Positions 57,180-64,000 of a stretch of DNA of 64,000 bases are shown piece after piece. The DNA is from an uncultured Collinsella sp. (GTDB taxonomy: Bacteria > Actinomycetota > Coriobacteriia > Coriobacteriales > Coriobacteriaceae). The first letter of the stretch is position 1, and every line of letters starts with the position of its first letter. Where the stretch lies: contig UQLB01000011.1 of the NCBI GenBank assembly GCA_900541725.1, forward strand, positions 1 through 64,000, in the 5' to 3' direction. A program made the translations under genes and the position numbers. The notes under the pieces were generated by a model. That model did not search any database. It saw nothing but the letters and a program-made list of their open reading frames with translations, and had not been told where the DNA came from.

Positions 57180-58580
57180 TTAGGCGGAGGGGAAGGCCTT
57201 GGTGAGACCGGCGCGCGTCTGCGTGTCGGTCTTTTGGTAGATAGAGCTCAGGTGGCGCTGCACCATGCGCATCGAGATACCGAGCTCCTCGGCGACCTGC
57301 TTGAGCGGGCGTTCATCCTGGGTCACGGCTATGAGCACGTCGACTTCGCGCGGGGTGAGAGCGTGGTTGGCGATGAAGGCCTGGCGTTGCTCCTCGATGG
57401 TGGGGGCGGCGAGTGCTTCTTCTGCCAGCTGCTCGCGCTCCTGCTCGGTTTGGGGCAGGCGGAACAGGCCCGCGGTTACAAACGCCACACTCGCCGCCAC
57501 AAGCAGCATGAGCGCACCGATCATGATGAGGGCAACGTTGCCCGAGGTCACGAGGGCAAGCGAGATGCCCGATGTAGTGAATGCACATACATTGTTGGCG
57601 GCGCGCCCCATGCCGGCCCAGAGGGCGGGTGCATGCATGCGCGGTGCCAGCTGTGTAAAGGTGGCGGTAAAGAACGTGACAAAAAAGCCCGAGCTCAGGT
57701 AAAAGACGACAAGGCCTAGGTTGGGATCGGCGCCGGCTTCCACGGCCAAGATCGAGATGGTGGAAAGTGCCGTGACGCCGAGCATGATGAGACCCATGTA
57801 GCGACGTTCGGCAAGATCAAAGATAAGACCGGCGGCAAGGCCGCTTGCCGCCAAAAAGAGGCGCGGCCAAGTCTGCACGGCAATGGTGCCGTGGGCGTTG
57901 GAGAGCGTGACCACGTTGTCGAGGGTCGAGAACAAGCAGGCAAGAATCATGACGAGCGCGATGCTCCAACATGCCTGCTTGGCGAGGGCGCGTGAGGGCT
58001 CGGCAAAGGGGTTGACGGTGGGATTGGGACTCTCGGCAGCCTTTAGGGGAACGACGCTGAGGGCGGATATGGCGATAGTCGCTGCGCCAAGGACGATGAG
58101 CTCTGCGATACCGCCGCAATTGAGCAGGTTGACGGCGAACTGCATCAGGATGCCCGCGGCATAGGCTGCTCCCGCACCGGTGGCGAGCTTGGGATCGTCT
58201 TGGAATGCCGTCGCGAAGGCGTGGTGAGCGGCGGCACCCAGCAGGCCGAGTCCAAGGAATGCCACGCAGCCCAGAATTTCGAGGACAAGCGGGGCCGTAG
58301 GGAACTGAATTTGGGTCAAGCCCACGATGACGATAGGGACGGCGGCGGCGTTGACGGCTGCCAGTGAGTGGCCTTTGCGCCGTGCGAGCCCGAGCAGCGG
58401 CGCGTACCCGATAAAGCCGAGCACGCTCGCACCCAGAATAAAGCCCTGTGCGATTACAACGCGTTCGGCACCGGCGAGCAGCCCGACGTTGACGTCGAAA
58501 CGAAACTCGGCGGCAAGGAAGGCGAAGGTGAAGAGCGCGAGTGCCAGAAGCGCGTTGATTTTAGGCCTGCTCAGGTTCAA
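57180..58580 (-). CDS. LuxR-type regulator with MFS-like 12-helix membrane domain
   Basis: The 466-residue protein has about twelve hydrophobic segments (residues 10-385) and a C-terminal LuxR helix-turn-helix (about 400-460: LTPREVDVLIAVTQDERPLKQVAEELGISMRMVQRHLSSIYQKT). This fusion is a recurrent regulator type in Coriobacteriia. A membrane-bound sensor that controls transcription directly is inferred; neither ligand nor target is known. Divergent from the surface protein gene at 58807, which is a possible target. Confidence 0.88.
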   Translation of the reverse strand: MNLSRPKINALLALALFTFAFLAAEFRFDVNVGLLAGAERVVIAQGFILGASVLGFIGYAPLLGLARRKGHSLAAVNAAAVPIVIVGLTQIQFPTAPLVLEILGCVAFLGLGLLGAAAHHAFATAFQDDPKLATGAGAAYAAGILMQFAVNLLNCGGIAELIVLGAATIAISALSVVPLKAAESPNPTVNPFAEPSRALAKQACWSIALVMILACLFSTLDNVVTLSNAHGTIAVQTWPRLFLAASGLAAGLIFDLAERRYMGLIMLGVTALSTISILAVEAGADPNLGLVVFYLSSGFFVTFFTATFTQLAPRMHAPALWAGMGRAANNVCAFTTSGISLALVTSGNVALIMIGALMLLVAASVAFVTAGLFRLPQTEQEREQLAEEALAAPTIEEQRQAFIANHALTPREVDVLIAVTQDERPLKQVAEELGISMRMVQRHLSSIYQKTDTQTRAGLTKAFPSA

Positions 58581-58745
58581 GGACGGTCCTTTGGGTGGAC
58601 GAATAATCGTGTCCTCGATTGTAGCGTCCCTGGGACGAGTGTAGCGATGGCGAAGTCATATTGGATTAAACCGCAGGTAGCAATAGGGGTTCGTATCTAC
58701 GAACCTAGGCATATGGAATCGCTGGTCGCACCTTGGTGGTACAGG

Positions 58746-58780
58746 ACCACCACAAAGGGGACAGGCACCTTTGTGGTGGT
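58746..58780. repeat. Family A repeat, copy 3
   Basis: ACCACCACAAAGG and CCTTTGTGGTGGT flank GGACAGGCA. It lies between the divergent LuxR-MFS and surface protein genes, 27 bases before the latter's start, so it would be near or inside the mRNA leader. Confidence 0.9.
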
Positions 58781-58806
58781 GTAGTCCTTCGACCAAGGAG
58801 GCCGTT

Positions 58807-60765
58807 ATGTACGGAAGCCACTTCGATAAGCAAACTCAGCGTGAGTGCACCTGCTCGCTGGTTCATGGTTCCTGGCGTTGTGTGGGTGCCAAAATAGCTT
58901 GCGCCGGCGCGTGTGCGCTTATGGTTGGCCAGTTGCTGCTGCCGAGCGTGGCGCTGGCGACGGAATGCGCCAATCCCGCCGCTGGGACGGATGAGGTTGC
59001 CGAGGTTCCGGTAACGCTGACGGTTGCGGAGGATACGGCGGCTCCGGCGCCGGTACCGGTGACTCCGGCTGCGCCGATGACTGACGCGGCTCCGGCGGCA
59101 CCGTCCACGGCAGAAGCTCAGCAAGATCAGCAGGACGCATCAGCGGCAACGGTGAACGATACGGTTGCTGCCAACCAAGATGGCTCTCTTGGGGGCATCG
59201 ACAGCTCGTCGGCAAACAACGCCATCATGCCCTGTGGCGTGACCGATGTGACAGGCGGGAGCGGCGTTAAGGTCAACACGACCGTGGTCCCCCACTATAC
59301 GGACTGCGCGTTTCCGAGCAACGTCACACTCGAAAAGGGCCAGTCGTATACCTATGATTTTTCCGATGTTGAGGGCGGCATGCCGGATGAGCCGCTCTGC
59401 GAACTTGTCGAAACCAAGTACTACCGGGCCGATGCTGCTTCGGGCACCCTGGCTGAAGTCCAGGACGCATCTATGTCCGATGTGACGGCCCGCTTTGAGC
59501 CTGTTGGCGATCACATGAGGCTGACGCTGACCTTTACGGGTGGCGCGGCAGGCGGCTCGTATCGACTCACGCGCAATGAAGCTCTCTATATTGGCGCGGC
59601 ACTGGAGTATACCGGAACTGACTATGAAGGCAGCTCGACTATCCTCAACGAAACCAGGTACGATTATTACCTTCGCTACGCCATCAATAGCGAAATTACG
59701 CTCGTTGCGTCAGAAAACGAAGCCCTCGAGATTTTGAACGTCAACGATGTGAAAACCGACTATGCGCCCGGCGAGGCGCCGCGTGCGACCGCGACGATTC
59801 CTGCCGCCGATGCCGACAAGTATGAGATCGCCTATGAGTGCTGGGAAGAGATGGATGGCAGCGACCCTGCGGAGCTTACGCCCGTTGCCTTCTGGTATTC
59901 CGACCCCGCTAAGTATCCGACGGGCGCGAGGAGGATCGAGCGCTTCGAAGAGGGCAAGTTCTACATGTATTCCGTTGAGCTGAGGCTCAAGGGCGACAAT
60001 ACCGTGGCTGATGACTGCAATATGAACGTCAACGGTCATTGGGTACACCACATTAAGACCGTCAACGGCGTCTTTGCGCCCAATGCTGACAATATGCTGT
60101 GTGAGCAACCAATCGACGAATGGCGTGCCATCGACGTTATTGAGATCAACGGCGCCACGACCACCTTCAAGGCGGGCGACAGGCCGGTCTTTACGGCGGG
60201 TACTCCGGTGGATTCGAGCTCTGTCCTTCAGTGTGAGTTCTGGACGGGGAGCGACGGCAGTGAGGTGAATTCCATCGAGTTTTGGGACCAGCACATCACC
60301 AACCATATTGACGCGTTTAAGCCCGGTGTGACCTATCGTTACGGCCTGTACTTTAAGCCGGCGCGTGGCTTCTACTTTACGCCCAATACCAAGCTGAAGA
60401 TCAATGGGGTTGAGTGTGGCTATCAGGTGGGCGAGGCAAGTGAGGTTGATCCCGAGAGCGGTTGGATTTACACCCTGTGGCTGAACACCAATCTGACGTT
60501 TACGCCTGAGACTACACCTACTCCCGATCCGCAGCCCACGCCGGATCCCAACCCAACGCCGCAGCCTGAGACTAAGCCCGAGGCCAAACCCGCGACCAAG
60601 CCGACCGCGACCAAGACGGTTGAGAAAGCCACGCCGGCCAAGAAGTCCGATACCGCTCTAGTCGCCACAGGCGACACCACCGCGATGACGGCCACCGCCC
60701 TAGGCATCGCCGGCGCAACCGTTGCCGCGGCCGGCATCGCCGCAACCAAGCGCCGCAAGCGCTAG
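58807..60765 (+). CDS. Large cell-surface protein with degenerate sorting signal
   Basis: The 652-residue protein has a long signal peptide (about residues 20-50, ending ALAT), an Ala/Pro-rich acidic region, several beta-rich domains (about 135-580), and a Pro/Thr linker (PTPDPQPTPDPNPTP). It ends in LVATGD, a hydrophobic segment and KRRKR. That end has the build of an LPxTG sorting signal with a variant motif. AGGAGG precedes the start at 58807. Adhesion is plausible but unproven. Confidence 0.82.
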   Translation: MYGSHFDKQTQRECTCSLVHGSWRCVGAKIACAGACALMVGQLLLPSVALATECANPAAGTDEVAEVPVTLTVAEDTAAPAPVPVTPAAPMTDAAPAAPSTAEAQQDQQDASAATVNDTVAANQDGSLGGIDSSSANNAIMPCGVTDVTGGSGVKVNTTVVPHYTDCAFPSNVTLEKGQSYTYDFSDVEGGMPDEPLCELVETKYYRADAASGTLAEVQDASMSDVTARFEPVGDHMRLTLTFTGGAAGGSYRLTRNEALYIGAALEYTGTDYEGSSTILNETRYDYYLRYAINSEITLVASENEALEILNVNDVKTDYAPGEAPRATATIPAADADKYEIAYECWEEMDGSDPAELTPVAFWYSDPAKYPTGARRIERFEEGKFYMYSVELRLKGDNTVADDCNMNVNGHWVHHIKTVNGVFAPNADNMLCEQPIDEWRAIDVIEINGATTTFKAGDRPVFTAGTPVDSSSVLQCEFWTGSDGSEVNSIEFWDQHITNHIDAFKPGVTYRYGLYFKPARGFYFTPNTKLKINGVECGYQVGEASEVDPESGWIYTLWLNTNLTFTPETTPTPDPQPTPDPNPTPQPETKPEAKPATKPTATKTVEKATPAKKSDTALVATGDTTAMTATALGIAGATVAAAGIAATKRRKR

Positions 60766-60801
60766 GTTTTGGTGGCAGCGCCCGTCCTTGGCTTTATCAA
60801 G

Positions 60802-61019
60802 ATCTCAATCTGTAACACCTGGCTGCCCAAAACGGCCCTAGATGTTACAGATTTAGACGAACCGAATGGCCGCTAACCTAACGTCTTGATCTGTAACACG
60901 TAGCGGGGAATTTGGTCTCTAACTGTTACAGATTGAGATGAACAGGCGGATGTTCGCACAATATCTTGATCTGTAACAACTACGAGGCTCAACAGGTCCT
61001 AACTGTTACAGATCGAGAC
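60802..61019. repeat. Three tandem hairpins with CTGTAACA/TGTTACAG arms
   Basis: Units at 60802-60858, 60884-60939 and 60963-61019 recur every 80 bases. Each has an ATCTGTAACA-type left arm (preceded by TCTTGA or TCTCA) and a TGTTACAGAT right arm, with unrelated loops. They fill a 390-base gap after the surface protein gene. Confidence 0.9.
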
Positions 61020-61041
61020 AAAACGATCGACCAGGCCCCAA

Positions 61042-61076
61042 ACTACCACAAAGGTGCCTGTCCCCATCGTGGTGGT
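61042..61076. repeat. Family A repeat, copy 4
   Basis: ACTACCACAAAGG and a right arm ATCGTGGTGGT flank TGCCTGTCCCC. It is the most diverged of the four copies and directly follows the tandem hairpins. Confidence 0.8.
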
Positions 61077-61158
61077 CTGGCGGCCGGTATAGAAAAAGTC
61101 CCCGCCGGGCGCGTGCTCGACGGGGACTTTGCCGTTTGGTGGCTAGCGCTGCAGGTGA

Positions 61159-62568
61159 TTACTCGCCCAGCAGGCTCTTGGTGATCGAAGCGGCGGCCTT
61201 CTTGCCGGCGCCCATCGCCAGAATGACCGTAGCGGCACCGGTGACGATGTCGCCGCCGGCCCAGATGCGGGGATCGGTGGTCTGGCCGGTCTCCTCGTCG
61301 GCGACGATGTAGCCCCACTTGTTGAGCTCCATCTTGCCGCCGATCTTGGCAGCGAAGGGGTTGGCGTTGGTGCCGATAGCCGAGATCGCGACGTCGCAGG
61401 GGATCTCCTCGATGGCGCCCTCGATGGGCACCGGGCGACGGCGGCCGGACTCGTCGGGCTCGCCGAGCTCCATCTTCTGGACCTTGACGGCGCACACGGA
61501 GCCGTCCTCGCCAGCGACAAACTCGAGCGGGGAGACGAGCGGCAGAACCTCGACGCCCTCGGCCTTGGCATGGTGCAGCTCGGCGCGACGGCAGGGCATC
61601 TCGTCCTCGGTACGACGGTAGGCGATGATGGCGTGCTCGGCGCCCAGACGCTTGGCGGTACGGACGGCGTCCATAGCCACGTTGCCGCCACCAAAGACGA
61701 CGACGTTCTTGCCGTGCTTGGTGGGGGTGTCGTACTCGGGGAACTTGTTGGCCTTCATCAGGTTCACGCGGGTGAGGTACTCGTTCGCGAAGAAGACGTT
61801 GGACAGGTTCTCGCCGGGGACGTTGAGGAACTTGGGCAGGCCAGCGCCGGTCGCCACGTAGATGGCGTCGAAGCCCTGCTCGAACAGCTCCTCGGCCGTG
61901 GCCATGTTGCCCACGACGGAGTTGTACTCAAACTTGACGCCCATGTCCTCCAGGCCGTCGATCTCGCGCTTGACGACCGCCTTGGGCAGACGGAACTCGG
62001 GGATGCCGTAGACCAGCACGCCGCCGCCGGTGAAGAATGCCTCAAAGACGGTGACGTCAAAACCGTTACGGGCGAGCTCGCCGGCGCAGGTGATGCCGGA
62101 CGGGCCGGAGCCGACGACGGCGACCTTCTTGCCGTTCTTGGGGGCCATCTTGGGCGTGGAGGCGAGCTCGGGGCGATCGCCCAAGAAGCGCTCGAGCTGG
62201 CCGATGGCCACAGGCTCGGACTTCTTACCACGGATGCACTTGCCCTCGCACTGGTTCTCCTGCGGGCAGACGCGGCCGCAGATGGCGGGAAGCATGGAGT
62301 CCTCGCGGATGGTATCGAGAGCGCCGCCGAAGTCCTTCTCGCGGATCTGCTCGATAAAGCGGGGGATGTTGATGTTGACGGGGCAGCCCTCAACACAGAA
62401 CGGCTTCTTGCAGTTGAGGCAGCGCTCGGCCTCGGCCAGCGCCATCTCCTCGGTGAAGCCCTTGTCGACGGGGCGGAAGTCGCAGGCGCGCTCGGCAGCC
62501 GGCTCCTCGTTATCGGGGGTGCGGGGCGACTTCATATCGGCAACGAAACGACCGTTAACTAGTGGCAT
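61159..62568 (-). CDS. NfnB/GltD-type flavoprotein, transhydrogenase large subunit
   Basis: The 469-residue protein belongs to the small-glutamate-synthase/NfnL family. It has an N-terminal two-cluster ferredoxin-like region (CLNCKKPFCVEGCPVNINIP; CGRVCPQENQCEGKCIRG), a first nucleotide site VAVVGSGPSGITCAGELA and a second NVVVFGGGNVAMD. Paired with the gene before it (10-base overlap) it would form the electron-bifurcating NADH-dependent ferredoxin:NADP oxidoreductase of anaerobes. GltD of a glutamate synthase is the alternative, but no gltB is near. Confidence 0.9.
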   Translation of the reverse strand: MPLVNGRFVADMKSPRTPDNEEPAAERACDFRPVDKGFTEEMALAEAERCLNCKKPFCVEGCPVNINIPRFIEQIREKDFGGALDTIREDSMLPAICGRVCPQENQCEGKCIRGKKSEPVAIGQLERFLGDRPELASTPKMAPKNGKKVAVVGSGPSGITCAGELARNGFDVTVFEAFFTGGGVLVYGIPEFRLPKAVVKREIDGLEDMGVKFEYNSVVGNMATAEELFEQGFDAIYVATGAGLPKFLNVPGENLSNVFFANEYLTRVNLMKANKFPEYDTPTKHGKNVVVFGGGNVAMDAVRTAKRLGAEHAIIAYRRTEDEMPCRRAELHHAKAEGVEVLPLVSPLEFVAGEDGSVCAVKVQKMELGEPDESGRRRPVPIEGAIEEIPCDVAISAIGTNANPFAAKIGGKMELNKWGYIVADEETGQTTDPRIWAGGDIVTGAATVILAMGAGKKAAASITKSLLGE

Positions 62569-63398
62569 GCGCAGCTCTTTTCCTCATAGGCCTTGAGGGA
62601 CGCGCCCTCTTCGGAACGGTAAGCGGCCTGGCGGGCACGAAGGTCATCCCAGTCGACCAGGGTGGCATCGAAGTCGGGGCCGTCGACGCAAGCGAACTTG
62701 GTCACGCCGCCCACCTCGACGCGGCAGCAGCCGCACATACCGGTGCCGTCAACCATGATGGGGTTGAGCGACGCGGTGATGGGGGTGTCGTACTTCTGGG
62801 CGGTGAGGGTCGAGAACTTCATCATCGGAACGGGGCCGACGCAGAAGACCTGGCTCACGGCCTTGTCCTGCAGCAGACGCTCCAGCGGAGCGGTGACAAC
62901 GCCCTGCTCGCCGTAGGAACCGTCGTCAGTGGTGATGTGGATGTGGTCCTCGTCGAGGAGTTCGCGGAACTGGTCCTCCATGAGCAGGAGGTCCTTGGTG
63001 CGGGCGCCCATGATGGCGTGCACCTCGTGGCCGGTCTCGACCAGGTGCTTGGCGACCGGGAAGGCAATTGCCAGGCCGACGCCGCCGCCAATGACGGCGC
63101 AGGGGCCCTCAGCCATCTCGGTGGGAACGCCCAGCGGGCCCACGACGTCGCGCAGCGACTCGCCGGCCTCGTAGGTGGAAAGCATTTCGGTGGTCTTGCC
63201 GATCACCATGAAGATGAACTCGACCCAGCCCTCGTCACCGTTCCAGCCGGCCAGGGTAAACGGGACACGCTCGCCCGTCTCATTGGCGCGAACCATGAGG
63301 AACTGTCCAGCGTGCGCATGCTTGGCGATTGCGGGCGCCTCGATGCGGAACTTGAACACCTTCTCCGAGAACTGCGTCTTCTCCAGGATCTTATACAT
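62559..63398 (-). CDS. NfnA-type ferredoxin-NADP reductase, transhydrogenase small subunit
   Basis: The 279-residue protein has an FNR-like FAD domain (RVPFTLAGWN), an NAD-binding part (CAVIGGGVGLAIAFPVAKHL) and a C-terminal 2Fe-2S ligand set (MVDGTGMCGCCRVEVGG...FACVDGPDFD). This is the PyrK/NfnS/SudA pattern. AGAGGGG precedes the ATG. It is first in the operon and overlaps the large-subunit gene. It supplies NADPH from NADH and reduced ferredoxin in anaerobic metabolism (family knowledge). Confidence 0.9.
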   Translation of the reverse strand: MYKILEKTQFSEKVFKFRIEAPAIAKHAHAGQFLMVRANETGERVPFTLAGWNGDEGWVEFIFMVIGKTTEMLSTYEAGESLRDVVGPLGVPTEMAEGPCAVIGGGVGLAIAFPVAKHLVETGHEVHAIMGARTKDLLLMEDQFRELLDEDHIHITTDDGSYGEQGVVTAPLERLLQDKAVSQVFCVGPVPMMKFSTLTAQKYDTPITASLNPIMVDGTGMCGCCRVEVGGVTKFACVDGPDFDATLVDWDDLRARQAAYRSEEGASLKAYEEKSCACH

Positions 63399-63503
63399 AG
63401 AACCCCTCTCTTGTTAGGGCGACCGAACCGTGCCTCCACGGAAATGGACGGTAGCCCGAATAAAACCGTACGCGCACAGGCGCTGTGCAGACATACGGTG
63501 CAA

Positions 63504-63509
63504 ATTATA
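63504..63509 (-). promoter_or_regulatory. -10 box of the nfn-type operon
   Basis: On the minus strand a consensus TATAAT lies about 105 bases before the start codon of the small subunit. No good -35 box is seen. Confidence 0.45.
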
Positions 63510-63582
63510 CCCTCATGGACATGTCGCTTACGTGTATCTTCGGCGGTTGGGAGCAGGGTTTATCCACTTTGGCCTACCAAAT

Positions 63583-63612
63583 AGGGGCAGGTTTATTTTG
63601 GTCGGTTTTATC
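63583..63612. repeat. Family B repeat, copy 2
   Basis: AGGGGCAGGTTTATTTTGG followed by TCGGTTTTAT. It faces the inverted copy at 63732-63758, with a strong hairpin between them. Confidence 0.75.
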
Positions 63613-63623
63613 GGGTAAAACGG

Positions 63624-63668
63624 CAAAGGGGGCCGGCCTCGGGTTGTGATGAGGCCGGCCCCCTTTGG
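63624..63668. terminator. Strong 17-bp hairpin, probable pth terminator
   Basis: CAAAGGGGGCCGGCCTC pairs perfectly with its complement (63624-63640 with 63651-63667). On the minus strand it ends in TTTG then CCGTTTTACC, about 100 bases after the pth stop. Confidence 0.7.
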
Positions 63669-63731
63669 GGCGCTATGTGTGTAAGTCGGCGCGCGGTTGA
63701 TTGCGATGCCGCAACTGAGGTGTTTCCGCAG

Positions 63732-63758
63732 ATAAAACCTGCCAAAATAAACATCCCT
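63732..63758. repeat. Family B repeat, copy 3 (inverted)
   Basis: ATAAAACCTGCCAAAATAAAC then ATCCCT, the reverse complement of the unit at 63583. A partial unit GGTAGGTTTTA follows at 63763-63773, overlapping the pth stop. Confidence 0.75.
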
Positions 63759-63770
63759 AAATGGTAGGTT

Positions 63771-64000
63771 TTAGTGCTTGCCGTTGGCGGAGGCGGAGCC
63801 GTTTACGTGATCGCGGGCGTAGATCACGCCGTGGACGATGGCCAGACCGGCGGCATCTGCGGCGCGGGTGCAGGTGTCCTGGAAATCCTCGGCCTCGCGG
63901 GCGCGTAGCTGCTTGAGCACGTAGTCGGCGACAGCCATCTTGCCGGGAGGGTTGCCGATGCCGGTGCGGATGCGGCTGAAGTCGCGGCTGCCCATCTTGT
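63771..64000 (-). CDS. pth: Peptidyl-tRNA hydrolase, C-terminal part
   Basis: The frame is open to the window edge and encodes the end of Pth: DFSRIRTGIGNPPGKMAVADYVLK, then a C-terminal helix and a short tail (NGSASANGKH). The catalytic N-terminal half lies outside. Pth releases peptides from tRNA dropped by stalled ribosomes. Confidence 0.88.
   Translation of the reverse strand, partial: KMGSRDFSRIRTGIGNPPGKMAVADYVLKQLRAREAEDFQDTCTRAADAAGLAIVHGVIYARDHVNGSASANGKH

Noticed and set aside
61159..62568. GltD of a glutamate synthase
   Set aside because: No large gltB gene is adjacent, while the overlapping FAD/2Fe-2S partner gene fits the Nfn-type transhydrogenase pair better.

Overview
The window is chromosomal DNA from a GC-rich, low-complexity-free bacterium. 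It reads best as a member of the Coriobacteriia (Actinobacteria), most like Collinsella. The reasons are the strong C/G third-position preference, an MFS-like membrane protein fused to a LuxR helix-turn-helix, a class B sortase, Coriobacteria-style zinc-ribbon membrane proteins, and a carAB leader with a PyrR-type hairpin over the ribosome binding site, as known in other actinobacteria. Species assignment is inference; no rRNA lies in the window.

Layout. 1-5.8 kb: a tRNA-Ile/Ala/Ile cluster, a DUF151 nuclease-like protein, two small unknowns, typA, a bactofilin-like membrane protein and a TRIC channel. 6-7.3 kb: a PD-(D/E)XK/DUF559-type gene flanked by inverted copies of an 80-bp palindrome. 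7.3-17.7 kb: two tRNA-Ser genes, then rpsF-ssb-rpsR-rplI, dnaB, purA, purD, a Nudix hydrolase, an ABC exporter and a membrane protein. 17.9-22.7 kb: carAB under a PyrR-like leader. 22.9-27 kb: a mannose-family PTS (IIB, IIC, IID, no IIA) with a GntR/UTRA regulator and an esterase. 27.3-28 kb: a Phd/RelE toxin-antitoxin pair. 28.3-35.6 kb: purE, sortase, a MoaE-like protein, a CmpB-type permease, then purF, purM and purN.

36-49.5 kb is the accessory part. It holds four proteins that each start with a double-CxxC zinc ribbon and continue into membrane segments, an AAA/DUF234 ATPase, a CGNR-like zinc-finger protein, a decayed tRNA-Ser(GCT), and a five-gene operon. That operon encodes an SPFH (YdjI-like) protein with three C-terminal zinc ribbons, a membrane protein, a zinc-ribbon/helical protein, a coiled-coil membrane protein and a small acidic protein. 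It recalls the Bacillus YdjGHI membrane-stress proteins but has no PspA, and it is the best candidate for an undescribed system.

49.7-64 kb: a DinJ-like/PIN toxin-antitoxin pair, an orphan galactitol-type IIA, a parvulin foldase, a YqeY protein, a polar amino acid ABC transporter, a cytidylate-kinase-like protein, a LuxR-MFS regulator, a large surface protein with a degenerate sorting signal, the NfnAB-type transhydrogenase pair and the end of pth. Intergenic regions are rich in palindromic repeats of several families, many carrying a GGGGACA-type core (REP-like). There is no CRISPR array, insertion sequence or prophage in the window.
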